The notes below the pieces were generated by a model that was given only the letters and a program-made list of their open reading frames with translations, ran no database searches and had not been told where the DNA came from. The translations under genes and the position numbers were made by a program. Below, in pieces: positions 45,251 to 53,845 of a DNA stretch of 64,000 bases. The stretch spans positions 680,219-744,218 of the forward strand of contig NZ_BMNG01000001.1 in the NCBI RefSeq assembly GCF_014646335.1. The letters run 5' to 3'. Position 1 is the stretch's first letter. Each line of letters begins with the position of its first letter. This DNA comes from Streptomyces lasiicapitis. GTDB taxonomy: Bacteria > Actinomycetota > Actinomycetes > Streptomycetales > Streptomycetaceae.

Positions 45251-46824
45251 GGCTCCGCGCACCTGGGCGCCCGAGGCCGCGCGGACGGCTCGGCATGAAC
45301 TCGCTGCGCGCCAAGCTCACCCTGGTGAACGTGGCGCTGCTCGCCCTCGGCATCGTGGCCGCGACCGCCGTGAGCCTGATCGGCATGCGGCACTACCTGC
45401 TCGACAACGTCGACACCGAACTGTCCGCCTCGCGCTCCGCGGTGCGCCACAGCGGCCTCACGCTCGACCAGATGCGGACCCTCACCGGCCTCGGCTCCCT
45501 CGACGAGCTGCCGCCCAACGCCCTGAAGGCGGACGGGATTCCGCCCCCGGAGTCGACGTTCGTGGTCATCGACCCCGAGGGCCGCCCGGTCCGCGTCGGC
45601 CCGCTGCCGACGACGGCACGCCAGCGCGCGCTGGCCACGGCCGTGGGCGACCCGGTGGACTTCGCGAGCAGCGCCGGACCCCGGGACCTCACCCTGGACG
45701 GCGACGCCTACCGCGCGACCGGGGCACGGCTCAAGGACGGCTCCGTACTCCTGATGGCGACGTCGACGGAGAACGTCCAGTCGGGCGTCGCCAAGGCGCT
45801 CAAGCTCGACCTCGCCTTCGGCGCCGTGCTGCTCGGGCTGCTCGCCGTCCTCACGATGATCGCCGCGCACCAGCGCCTGCGGCCCCTTGAGGACATGGTG
45901 GAGACGGCGTCGGCGATCGCCGACGGCGACCTGAAGCGGCGCGTACCCGCGCATCCCGCCGCCGTGATGGAGACCGAGCAGCTCCGGCTCGCCCTCAACT
46001 CCATGCTCCAGCAGGTCGAGGCGGCCTTCGCGACCCGGGAGCGCAGCGAGGCGCAGCTCCGCCAGTTCGTCGCGGACGCCTCGCACGAGCTGCGCACGCC
46101 GCTCGCGGCGATCCGCGGCTATCTCCAGCTGTACGACAAGGGGATGCTCAGGGAGCAGGAGGACCGCACGCGCGCGTGGGGCCGCGTGCACGCCGAGACC
46201 GACCGCATGAACCACCTCGTGGAGGAACTGCTCACCCTGGCCCGCCTCGACCAGCAGCCCGAGCTGCGGTTCCGCTCGGTCGACCTGAGCCGGGTGGTGC
46301 GGAACGCCGCGGACGACCTGCGCGCGCAGGAGCCGGACCGGCCGCTCACCGTGCGCGCGGACGGCGCGATCCTGGTGCAGGCGGACGAGCAGGCGCTGTG
46401 CAAGGTGCTCGCGAACCTGCTGGCCAACGTGCGTACGCACACGCCCGCCGACGCGCCCGTGCGGCTCGGCCTCGACCGGTGCGAGGGCGTGGTGCACCTG
46501 ACCGTGGCGGACGAGGGTCCCGGGATGGACACCGAGGACGCGGCGCGCGTGTTCGACCGGTTCTTCCGGGCGGGCCGGGGCGCGGGCAGCGGGCTCGGCA
46601 TGGCGATCGTGCACGGGGTGGTGGCGGCGCACGGCGGTGAGGTCGCGGTCCGCACGGCTCCTGGCAAGGGCCTGACGGTTCTGGTCACCCTGCCCCGGAC
46701 GCCCGCGCCGCCGCTCCCGGCCGCCCCTCCGCACCCCACGGAGCCGCCGCGCCGGACGCAGCCGCCGCCCGAGGCCGCCGCGGCTGCGCTCACGCCTGCC
46801 GTGACGCCAGTTCCACCACCGTGA
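45247..46824 (+). CDS. Sensor histidine kinase
   Basis: A 525-residue membrane kinase. It has a first helix (LVNVALLALGIVAATAVSLI), an extracellular sensor of about 130 residues, a second helix (FGAVLLGLLAVLTMIAAHQR), HAMP, the phosphorylated His280 in DASHELRTPLAAI, an N-box (VLANLLANVRTH) and a G-box (GSGLGMAIVHGVVAAHGG). The proline-rich tail is dispensable-looking. Translated together with the response regulator. Its 3' end overlaps the split phosphoesterase gene on the other strand. Confidence 0.95.
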   Translation: MRLRAPGRPRPRGRLGMNSLRAKLTLVNVALLALGIVAATAVSLIGMRHYLLDNVDTELSASRSAVRHSGLTLDQMRTLTGLGSLDELPPNALKADGIPPPESTFVVIDPEGRPVRVGPLPTTARQRALATAVGDPVDFASSAGPRDLTLDGDAYRATGARLKDGSVLLMATSTENVQSGVAKALKLDLAFGAVLLGLLAVLTMIAAHQRLRPLEDMVETASAIADGDLKRRVPAHPAAVMETEQLRLALNSMLQQVEAAFATRERSEAQLRQFVADASHELRTPLAAIRGYLQLYDKGMLREQEDRTRAWGRVHAETDRMNHLVEELLTLARLDQQPELRFRSVDLSRVVRNAADDLRAQEPDRPLTVRADGAILVQADEQALCKVLANLLANVRTHTPADAPVRLGLDRCEGVVHLTVADEGPGMDTEDAARVFDRFFRAGRGAGSGLGMAIVHGVVAAHGGEVAVRTAPGKGLTVLVTLPRTPAPPLPAAPPHPTEPPRRTQPPPEAAAAALTPAVTPVPPP

Positions 46825-47254
46825 TGTCGGACGGGGCGCCGACCCGTACCGGCGGGCCCCACGCTCCGGCGCCGCGCGTCACGTACAACTGCGTGTCGCC
46901 GTAGCGCTCCAGGCCCGCGAGGGTCGGGTTCGCGAGGTCGGCGATGAGGTTGTTGGGCCAGAGCTGGCCGCCGTGCGTGTGGCCGGAGAGCTGGAGGTCC
47001 ACTCCGTGCTTGACCGCGTCGTGGATCACCACGGGCTGGTGGGCCATGAGCACCGACGCGCGTCGTCGGTCGCGGTCGCCGAGCGCCTTTCCGAAGTCCG
47101 GGCCCTCGCCTTCGCCCTCTCCCTGTACGTCGTTGACCCCGGCGAGGTCGAAGTACGGCAGCTCCGTGCGGGCGTTCTCCAGGGGGTGCAGGCCCAGGTC
47201 GCGGACGTGCTCCACCCACTGCTCGGCGCCGGAGAAGTATTCGTGGTTGCCGGT
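46790..47254 (-). pseudogene. 3' part of metallophosphoesterase gene split by the integrative element
   Basis: The C-terminal 154 residues of a calcineurin-like phosphoesterase: GNHEYFSG at the junction, VLMAHQPV and LSGHTHGGQLWPN, giving the last metal-binding motifs. The 5' part lies at 60100-60894. The two pieces join in frame when the element is removed. In its present state a chance ATG inside the element (47305) could start a truncated protein without the first two metal motifs. Confidence 0.92.
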
Positions 47255-47276
47255 CGGCAACTTACCCAAAACACAC
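47246..47276 (+). other. attL of the integrative element
   Basis: A perfect dyad GTTGCCG-GT-CGGCAAC (47246-47261) is centred on the dinucleotide GT at 47253-47254; the left half is host gene, the right half element. The element arm GCAACTTACCCAAAACACAC (47257-47276) is an inverted copy, 17 of 20 positions alike, of the arm at the other end. This layout is that of large serine integrases, which exchange strands at a central dinucleotide. Confidence 0.85.
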
Positions 47277-47303
47277 ATGCGTGCGATGGGAAGGCAGGCG
47301 ACC

Positions 47304-48836
47304 ATGAATCACATGGCAACCACCGAATACGACGGGTGCGGCAGGTGCCTCCTAGGTGTACGGCGCCTATCTCGCATGACCGACAAGACCAACAGCCCCG
47401 AGAAGCAGGCCGATCTAATCATCGCGGCTACCGCCGCCATCGGCGGACACATCATTGATTGGGCAGACGACTGGGAGGTATCCGGTGCGACAGACCCATT
47501 CACACGAGAGAAGCTTGGACCATGGCTACGCAACGAAGCGGGCCCTTACTCCGGAATCGTAGGGTCAGCAGTCGACCGAATCGGCCGGAACCAACGCGAC
47601 GTACTCAACACCGCGTACGCAGTACACGAATCCGGGCGACTGCTTGTCACACATGGGCACCAAGGCCCGTGGGACCTTGACGACCCAGCCGACGAAATGC
47701 GCCTCTCCATGGAATCATTCGGAGCGCAAATGGAGCTTCGAGCAATCCAGAAGCGCAATCGGGAAGAAGCCGAAGCATCAAGGAAAGCGGGCCGCCCGAA
47801 GAATGGAAACCGGTACGGTTTTCAGTTCGTCCGTTTGATCCCCATGGGGCGCGTGCACCACGTCGAGCACGACCCCGACGCAAAGAAGATTCTTTGCAAC
47901 GTCGCAGAAAGGATTCTCGCAGACGAGACGGGAACCATAACCGTTAACACAGAGGCCGCGCGCCTCAACCGCGAAGGGATTCTCTCACCCAGGGACTACC
48001 GGCGAGTGAAGTACGGGAAAGAGCCGCGACGAACGCTATGGACAGGGGTAATGATTAAGGAGTTACTCACCAGCGAAGGGTCTCTAGGCTACTTACTACA
48101 CAGAGGGAAACCGGTACTTGACGAGCGCGGGCACCCAAAGCGGATAGCAGAAGGCCTTTGGGATCACGCCAAGCGAGATGCCCTGATCCAGAAGACGAAG
48201 CCACAAAAGGGAAGGAAGGCGCCCGCCCCCAAGGGAATCTATCTACTGGCAAGCCGCCGCACATCTTGCGGTAACTGCAATGAGCGAATTCAAATGACCG
48301 AGAAGACCAAACAGGAAAAGGCATACGGATGCACGGCACGGGTGCGCGGAATTAAATCTTCGCAGCACTGCAAGCCCGCGCCGAGTATGGCAGTAAGTAA
48401 ACTCAACGAGATAGTCACAGACTGGTTCCTGTCGAAGTATGGAGCGGGACAGTTCGTAGAAAAGAGATACGACCCCGGAACCGGACACCTAGCACGAATC
48501 GCGGAACTCCGCGCCGACCGCCAGCGCCTGAGGTCAGATCGCACAGCAGGTCTCTACAATAGCGAAGAAGACGAGCAGTGGTATCGGACAGAGTATGCAC
48601 GAATGAGCGATGAGATCGAAGAACTCAAGAAGCTTCCCACTCGCCCCGCCGGAATGAAGTGGGTACCCACCGGAATCACCGTGGCAGATAAATGGCATAA
48701 CGCTAAGGACGATGCAGAACGTCGTGAACTTCTAGCAGCATTCGACGTGAAGGTTAAGCTCTATCACGCTAAGGCAGATGAGCGAGTTCGCATAACCGGA
48801 GCAGATATTCGACACCTACAGTTGGCATTGCGGTAG
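47304..48836 (+). CDS. int: Large serine recombinase (integrase)
   Basis: Catalyses integration between attP and attB and, with a directionality factor, excision. 510 residues. The N-terminal catalytic domain has the nucleophile region LGVRRLSRMTDKTNSPEKQ and the arginines of AVDRIGRNQRDVLN; a recombinase domain follows (FQFVRLIPMGRVHHVEHDPD), then a zinc ribbon (TSCGNC...YGC...HC) and a coiled-coil-rich C-terminus. The ATG at 47304 is the first before the catalytic serine. Codon use is clearly less GC-rich than the host's, with TTA codons at 48063 and 48093, so translation may need the bldA tRNA. Confidence 0.95.
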   Translation: MNHMATTEYDGCGRCLLGVRRLSRMTDKTNSPEKQADLIIAATAAIGGHIIDWADDWEVSGATDPFTREKLGPWLRNEAGPYSGIVGSAVDRIGRNQRDVLNTAYAVHESGRLLVTHGHQGPWDLDDPADEMRLSMESFGAQMELRAIQKRNREEAEASRKAGRPKNGNRYGFQFVRLIPMGRVHHVEHDPDAKKILCNVAERILADETGTITVNTEAARLNREGILSPRDYRRVKYGKEPRRTLWTGVMIKELLTSEGSLGYLLHRGKPVLDERGHPKRIAEGLWDHAKRDALIQKTKPQKGRKAPAPKGIYLLASRRTSCGNCNERIQMTEKTKQEKAYGCTARVRGIKSSQHCKPAPSMAVSKLNEIVTDWFLSKYGAGQFVEKRYDPGTGHLARIAELRADRQRLRSDRTAGLYNSEEDEQWYRTEYARMSDEIEELKKLPTRPAGMKWVPTGITVADKWHNAKDDAERRELLAAFDVKVKLYHAKADERVRITGADIRHLQLALR

Positions 48837-48893
48837 ACGACCGCCGATACATGGCAAAGTCGCACGTTCCCCCTGCGGCTTCAGCGTGCGAAT

Positions 48894-49289
48894 TCAGATA
48901 ATCTCTGGCAGTAGATAGAGGACGTACATACCTGTACGCGTCTTGAATTGAACAGGACGGATCAGCATACTACGCGGCCCTAGAGAGCAGTCGTCGAGCA
49001 TCAAATAGCTGGATTTGAAGACGAAGGAACCTATGTGCGCAGCGGACTCGATACGAAACGCCACACCGCACGCACACGTTTCCTCAAGAAGTATGGGAAT
49101 CTCCTCAGCTTCCGTTTCGACTTCCCACCCCACGTCCCCAAATTCCGATGCTTGGCCGCCTAGCACCTGCGATACCATTCGCGCCACGTTGAAGGAACCT
49201 GACGTGAGACGCCAGGTGCGGTGCTGCACTGTTCGATCGTCGACCGTCCGGTCACAGTGAAATCTGCCGACATGCGGATCATTCAACAT
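48894..49289 (-). CDS. Putative recombination directionality factor (phiC31 gp3-like)
   Basis: A 131-residue protein beginning LNDPHVGRFHCDRTVDDRTV, then TWRLTSGSFNVARMVSQVLG and VETEAEEIPILLEE. This matches the pattern I know for gp3-type directionality factors of Streptomyces phages ('VGRF..G...G.P..L..WRVTTGD..VA..VA.L.GG', then '..T....V.I.L'), which make serine integrases run excision. It is shorter than phage gp3. The ATG at 49289 overlaps the end of rep, with a G-rich site in the rep codons, so it is coupled to rep. It converges on int. Excisionase role is inferred. Confidence 0.55.
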   Translation of the reverse strand: MLNDPHVGRFHCDRTVDDRTVQHRTWRLTSGSFNVARMVSQVLGGQASEFGDVGWEVETEAEEIPILLEETCACGVAFRIESAAHIGSFVFKSSYLMLDDCSLGPRSMLIRPVQFKTRTGMYVLYLLPEII

Positions 49290-50727
49290 CTGCACCCCCG
49301 CACATCATGATCTCTCTGCGTAATTCTCGTGCAGCAGAGATGTCCGATGCGATGCCATAGGCGATTTCCGCCGCAGCGAGGGAATGGCCGGACCCGACAT
49401 ATCTCCAGGCTGATTCCGTGACCGTTGCTCTGCTGTCCATGGAGAGGGAGCTAGCGCCGCTTTGGTGGTCTGCGCGTGCTGCCCGCAGGTGCCCGTACGT
49501 GGTGGAGTAGCGGCGGGATTTGGTGAGGGCGTGGCCGCGATAGCCGAGTGTGTGAGCCCAGGAGCGCAGATTGAGGCCTGCGAGTTCGAGCAGGGCGCCC
49601 AGGCGCCAGCAGGTGCCCATGAGGGCGCGTATATGGGCGCTGACGGGGGCGAGTGCTATTCCGCTGTAGTGGGTGATCCGGTGGTCGAGGCCTCCCGCGT
49701 TGCTGCTGACGCTTTTGGTGATGTATTTGGCGACGTAGGCCGCTACGGCATCATCAGTGACAGCGGTCGAGCCCGAGAAGGCTTCGCTGGCGATGGGGTG
49801 CACGTCGAGTTGCTGGCCGAAGCGGAGGACCCTTTCACCGGTGGCCGGAGAATATGGAGTGCGTACGGTCACGGATGCCGCAGCGAACTCGATTGCGCCT
49901 GTGAGGAGTTCGGGGGTGGCCCAGGCCGGAGGCGGAGTTGAGGGGCCGTCAGGACCGTCTAGACGGATAACCGCGTGGAAGTGGATTGCCCCGCGTTTCT
50001 GGTATTCGGCGACCTTGGCAAAGCTCAGCGTGAGGTGGTCGCGGAGCCGGGTTTGTGCAATGCCCGCCGACGTGCCCAGGCGACGCCTGATCGTGTGGCA
50101 GAAGCGGTTCCACAGCCGTCCTGCGTGGGCGTGCCAGAGGACGTGTCCGGTGTAGTCGTAGCAGTCCGGGCAGAGCGGCTGTCCGATGACCGTGTCGCCG
50201 TCGGCGTGCTGTCGGTTGCAGGCGAGGGGTCGGCCATGATCGCAGGTGCAGCCGGCATTCCGTGACCTGCACAAACTCTCCGAGGTAGCGCGATGGACCG
50301 GTCCGAATGAGGGTGCGGTGAGGGTGAGGAGAACTCTCGGGTGGAGCTGGACGCGGTCGGGGGTGCCCTTGCCGCCTCGCAGGCCGCAGCGGACGAGATG
50401 ATAGGTGTCGCCCGCGTGCTCGCGCGAGCAAGGCTCACAGCGCGTCTGGCGGCGGTTTCGGCAGCGCACGGGCAGTCTGCCGCCAGGCTCGGCGGCGGTG
50501 TCGTAGTGGCGGAGCACGGAGCCGGTGGCCGCGTCGCGGAGGGTGGTCCGGCCGGAGAGGTAGATCGGGTGGGCGCATCCTCCGGTCGCTTTGATCTGTT
50601 CGAGCCAGCGCGGGAATCCGGGTTCATGCACGAGCCGTATCAGGTCGCGCTCGGTGGATGAAAGAAGGCGCAGACGCTCAGCCTTTTCGAGAGCTGAGCG
50701 CCGCGCCGTTTGCGTCGAGGGATACAT
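49279..50727 (-). CDS. RepSA-like rolling-circle replication initiator
   Basis: A 482-residue HUH-type initiator as in pSAM2 RepSA. The two-histidine metal site is GAIHFHAVIRLD, the catalytic tyrosine motif is AYVAKYITKS, and cysteine pairs (CRNRRQTRCEPC, CPDCYDYTGH) form the N-terminal zinc module. It nicks its origin to start rolling-circle replication of the excised element. Its 3' end overlaps the directionality-factor candidate, linking replication with excision. Confidence 0.9.
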   Translation of the reverse strand: MYPSTQTARRSALEKAERLRLLSSTERDLIRLVHEPGFPRWLEQIKATGGCAHPIYLSGRTTLRDAATGSVLRHYDTAAEPGGRLPVRCRNRRQTRCEPCSREHAGDTYHLVRCGLRGGKGTPDRVQLHPRVLLTLTAPSFGPVHRATSESLCRSRNAGCTCDHGRPLACNRQHADGDTVIGQPLCPDCYDYTGHVLWHAHAGRLWNRFCHTIRRRLGTSAGIAQTRLRDHLTLSFAKVAEYQKRGAIHFHAVIRLDGPDGPSTPPPAWATPELLTGAIEFAAASVTVRTPYSPATGERVLRFGQQLDVHPIASEAFSGSTAVTDDAVAAYVAKYITKSVSSNAGGLDHRITHYSGIALAPVSAHIRALMGTCWRLGALLELAGLNLRSWAHTLGYRGHALTKSRRYSTTYGHLRAARADHQSGASSLSMDSRATVTESAWRYVGSGHSLAAAEIAYGIASDISAARELRREIMMCGGADVE

Positions 50728-50852
50728 GGGACGGGGGTCCCCTTTCGTGTGGGATCAGATCGGTCGTCATGATTCGGCTCCGTGTTTTCTGTGGTCTGGT
50801 GAGAGAGTCTGTGTGTGTCAGTGAGTTCGCGAAGAGGTTTTGTGTTCTGGGG

Positions 50853-51227
50853 TCAGTTCATGTTTTTCGGGAGAGGTGCGCCGTAGGAGCCGTGCGGGTT
50901 GCCGCATTCATAGCGGATGTAGCCGTGCACCTTCTTGCCGTCAGATTTGCGTGTCACGGTGCCGTACGAGTACCAGGCCCGCTCGCTCTTCCGTAAGGCG
51001 AATTTCTGGAAGGTGAATTCCTCGCCGCGGTACCCTATTCCGTGCGCTAAGGAATTCCCCTCCGGCTTGTCTCTGACTTTCGCAGCCGTACATGAAACCG
51101 ACGTCGCGCCGGAGGCTTTCACGAATACCGTGCCTGCCGGATGGGTCGCGCCGATTCCGGCGATAGCCACGAGGAGGCTCAGCGCGGCAGCAGCAATGAC
51201 GCCGAGGAGATGTTCGATGTACGTCAT
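50853..51227 (-). CDS. Small exported SH3-like protein
   Basis: A 124-residue protein with an N-terminal signal/anchor (LLGVIAAAALSLLVAIAGIG) and an SH3-like module (CTAAKVRDKPEGNSLAHGIG, then WYSYGTVTRKSDGKKVHGYI) with a Cys pair. Similar proteins are common on Streptomyces AICEs and plasmids; a role in mycelial contact or wall binding is possible. The ATG at 51227 has GAAAGAAG upstream. It lies in the tra/rep gene row on the minus strand. Confidence 0.65.
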   Translation of the reverse strand: MTYIEHLLGVIAAAALSLLVAIAGIGATHPAGTVFVKASGATSVSCTAAKVRDKPEGNSLAHGIGYRGEEFTFQKFALRKSERAWYSYGTVTRKSDGKKVHGYIRYECGNPHGSYGAPLPKNMN

Positions 51228-51283
51228 GGTTTCTTCTTTCGGTTGGTTTCTGCGGGCAGCAGAGCGCGGCCCGCTGGTTCTGG

Positions 51284-51475
51284 TCAGGCGCCCAGGCCTT
51301 TGCCGATAGCCAGGATGAGCAGCCACACGGGATACCCGAGCGGGGTGAAAGCCAGGAGGAATCCGCCCAGGGCGATAAGGATTACCTGATGGATTTTCAG
51401 CTCACGGGACCGGGCGAGCATGAATGCGTACAAACCCAGGAAGGCCGTTAGCAGGTAGATCGTGCCGGGTTTCAT
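51284..51475 (-). CDS. Small two-helix membrane protein (Spd-like)
   Basis: A 63-residue protein with two membrane helices (IYLLTAFLGLYAFMLARS and VILIALGGFLLAFTPLGYPV). The ATG overlaps the TraB stop (ATGA), so it is co-translated. Small hydrophobic proteins encoded beside TraB often act in intramycelial spread (Spd); here that is inferred from place and size. Confidence 0.7.
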   Translation of the reverse strand: MKPGTIYLLTAFLGLYAFMLARSRELKIHQVILIALGGFLLAFTPLGYPVWLLILAIGKGLGA

Positions 51476-52812
51476 TCTGCACGCCCCCCTTTCATACCCG
51501 TCTCGCTGTTTTCCGGTCCGGAGAGGAGCGGATTCAGCGGAGGATAAGTGGCAGCAATATCCGCGATCTCCTCCGAGGTGATCAGGTGGGAGCGGGCACG
51601 GGACCAGCGCCCCTGCATGGCAACGACCGCCACGCCTTGCTCTTCCTCGGTAATGCTCTGCGCGACCACCACCGCGTCTTTGTTGATGTCGCCGAGGGTC
51701 ATTTCTGCCGAGGCTTCGTCGTGTGCCCGGTGGGCGACGCGTCCGCCGAGCTGTGCGCGCAGGGCGGTGACGCGGGGGCCGAGATCGGAGCCGACTCGCT
51801 GTCCGGCCGCCACCAGGTGCACGCCCAGAGCCGCGCCGAGTTGGGCGATACGCAGCAGGAGCGTGCCGCACTCCTCCGCTTCCCGTCTCGAGGTGCGGGA
51901 GCCGTCGTTGAGGTAGAGCTCTGCCAGTTCATCGACGATCAGGACCACTGGCACCGGCCTCTGATCCTCGGGCAGATCCCAGATGGAGCGCACGCCCGCC
52001 GTGCGGCAGAGCCGGGTACGTTCCTGGATCTCTCGGATGATCCGTTCCAGGACCTCAATCGCCTCAGCGCGGCTGGACGCCAGCTTCGTCAACCGGGAGC
52101 CGAAGAGGCCGAGTTCCATGCCGCCCTTGCAGTCGATCCCGACCAGGGCGACCCGCTGCGGGGTCAGCGCCCGCACGAGCGCCGCCAACAGCGTGCTCTT
52201 GCCGCTCTGTGTCGCCCCCGTGATCATCCAGTGGGGAATGCGCCGGAAGTCGATCACCCAGGCCAAGCCGTCCTCGACCAGGCCGACATCCGCCGACAGC
52301 AGCTCCCTGGTGGCCGGTTTCGCGGCAGGCAGCTCGCCGGTGAGCGGATCATGGGCCGTGACTGTGATCAGGACGTGGCCGCGCCGGGGGGAGGTGACCC
52401 GGACGCCGTGCACCCGCCAGGCATGTTCCATGGCGCGCGCCGCCGCGTAATAAGGCGCAGGGGTCTGTCCGGGGTGCATCAGCACACGCACCCGCAGGCC
52501 GGTACGGGTCGGCATCGGCCAACTGATCTTCGGTACCCGGGGTTTGAGTGCCTGCCCCTGGACGACTGTGTCTTTGCTGATCAGGCGCTGATTCGGCCGG
52601 AAGGACACCGAGAGGTTGTTGATCATGCACAGGCGCCGCCAGGTGTAGACGATGCGCCAGGCCGCCGCCGGGTAGCCGACGAGCCACCAGCGCAACGGAA
52701 GATCCCTGGGGGCGAGGCCGTGCGCCGCGAGGCAAGGCTCCCACCACCGCCGTGCGAGCCAGCCGACGAGGGCCAGGCCGACGAGGATCCAGAGGCCTAC
52801 GGGGATGCCCAC
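51472..52812 (-). CDS. TraB/FtsK-SpoIIIE-type DNA translocase
   Basis: The single motor protein of Streptomyces conjugation, moving double-stranded DNA between mycelia. 446 residues: two N-terminal hydrophobic segments, Walker A GATQSGKST, Walker B VVLIVDELAEL and a C-terminal region. Shorter than TraB of pSVH1-type plasmids but like TraSA of pSAM2. It starts at GTG 52812, overlapping the previous stop by one base (TAGTG). Confidence 0.92.
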   Translation of the reverse strand: MGIPVGLWILVGLALVGWLARRWWEPCLAAHGLAPRDLPLRWWLVGYPAAAWRIVYTWRRLCMINNLSVSFRPNQRLISKDTVVQGQALKPRVPKISWPMPTRTGLRVRVLMHPGQTPAPYYAAARAMEHAWRVHGVRVTSPRRGHVLITVTAHDPLTGELPAAKPATRELLSADVGLVEDGLAWVIDFRRIPHWMITGATQSGKSTLLAALVRALTPQRVALVGIDCKGGMELGLFGSRLTKLASSRAEAIEVLERIIREIQERTRLCRTAGVRSIWDLPEDQRPVPVVLIVDELAELYLNDGSRTSRREAEECGTLLLRIAQLGAALGVHLVAAGQRVGSDLGPRVTALRAQLGGRVAHRAHDEASAEMTLGDINKDAVVVAQSITEEEQGVAVVAMQGRWSRARSHLITSEEIADIAATYPPLNPLLSGPENSETGMKGGRAE

Positions 52813-53282
52813 TACGTCCCGCCTCCCCCGTCTCCCTGGCCCTGGTCCGGGTTGGGTCGGGACATGCGCTCCCAGACCGCACGGGCCCGGAAATGGGCCG
52901 ACTCGGCATGCTGGTCCGTCATCTGAAGGAGGTACATCAGGGTGGGGAGATCACTGGTCACGGCTAAGAGCGCGTCCATGCCCACGAGCAGGCGCATGTC
53001 CCTCAGCAGAGCGCCGAACTCGTTGTCGCGGCCGATCAGTCCGGCATCCGCACTGTCGCTCTCGGTGCCGGTGGCGATCCGCATGTCGCGCGCCATCCGC
53101 TCGGCCTCAACCGCCACCGAGACCGCACACGGCTGCTTGCACGCGTAGACCGGGAACTTGGTAGCCGGGTCCATGCCGACGGGAACGAGCGAGGTTTCCC
53201 CGGCGTGGAGGTCAGCCTCACAGACCACGCAGTCCAGACCGTTTGCCTGACGCGTGGTCAGGTGCCAGAAGTACCGGTCCAT
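52812..53282 (-). CDS. Conserved AICE hypothetical protein with Cys motif
   Basis: A 156-residue protein. CVVCEADLHAGE and a later CKQPC may form a zinc site near the N-terminus; the rest is helical (ALLRDMRLLVGMDALLAVTS). Overlaps on both sides (TGATG with the upstream gene, one base with traB) place it firmly in the transfer operon. No function known. Confidence 0.7.
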   Translation of the reverse strand: MDRYFWHLTTRQANGLDCVVCEADLHAGETSLVPVGMDPATKFPVYACKQPCAVSVAVEAERMARDMRIATGTESDSADAGLIGRDNEFGALLRDMRLLVGMDALLAVTSDLPTLMYLLQMTDQHAESAHFRARAVWERMSRPNPDQGQGDGGGGT

Positions 53283-53665
53283 CACTTCTCACCTGCCTTT
53301 CCTCTTGATCCACTAGTGGCCGGCATAAGGTCAGAACCACTGGTGGCAGCAGGCGGGACCGGGGTGATCGCATCAGCCCGCCAGGACGTCCCGCTGCGGC
53401 CGTCAATGGCCCATTCGTTGGCCCACAAATTGGTCACGCGGACCTCTGCGCCCTCAGCAACGCCCGTCGGCTGAGCGCCGGAGACGACCACGTTGATCAC
53501 GTCCGCGCGGCGGCTTTCGAGCTGCCGCACGCTGAGCGCCGTCACCCACTGCACTTGTCCTTCGCGATCACGGCGCAGCTCCCCGTCCTGGGTCGTGCGC
53601 GCCTCGGGCGCGATCACGCACCGCATGACACCCAGCCGGGCCACGTCAATCGGTTTGTTCTGCAC
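53282..53665 (-). CDS. SCO3933-family-like regulatory protein
   Basis: A 127-residue protein with a beta-rich core (VMRCVIAPEARTTQDGELRR, INVVVSGAQPTGVAEGAEVR) and a disordered Ser/Pro tail. It resembles a family often annotated SCO3933-type regulatory protein on Streptomyces AICEs, first in the transfer operon. The fold looks OB-like, so single-strand DNA binding is possible. The operator palindrome lies 34 bases upstream of its start. Confidence 0.6.
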   Translation of the reverse strand: MQNKPIDVARLGVMRCVIAPEARTTQDGELRRDREGQVQWVTALSVRQLESRRADVINVVVSGAQPTGVAEGAEVRVTNLWANEWAIDGRSGTSWRADAITPVPPAATSGSDLMPATSGSRGKAGEK

Positions 53666-53698
53666 AGGAGTTCACCTCACCTCGCACTTATCACCTAG

Positions 53699-53718
53699 CC
53701 TCTTATCCGGATAAGAGG
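53699..53718. promoter_or_regulatory. 20-bp palindromic operator (TTATCCGGATAA core) between transfer operon and GntR gene
   Basis: CCTCTTATCCGGATAAGAGG is a perfect 20-base palindrome, the size expected of a GntR-family site, placed between the divergent transfer operon and regulator gene. The same core occurs twice upstream of another element gene (56424, 56476). Confidence 0.85.
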
Positions 53719-53749
53719 TTCGCTCATGCTGCGCCCTATACCCATAAGA

Positions 53750-53772
53750 GGTCAACCCTTATCCTCACAAGG
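53750..53772. promoter_or_regulatory. Degenerate copy of the GntR operator
   Basis: GGTCAACCCTTATCC at 53750-53764 matches the flank plus left half of the operators near 56,430 (GGTCAACCACTTATCC) with one base missing; the right half is imperfect (CACAAGGG). Probably a weaker second site in the same intergenic space. Confidence 0.5.
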
Positions 53773-53845
53773 GTGGAGCTGGGGAGCACCACTACGCATG
53801 ACGCACTGTCACCACATCCACCCGCCGACAGCCGGAGGCAGCGGC

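Noticed and set aside
47245..47305. Truncated phosphoesterase starting at the chance ATG at 47305 as a functional gene
   Set aside because: It lacks the first two metal-binding motifs and its first 17 codons are element DNA; treated as the 3' piece of a split gene.
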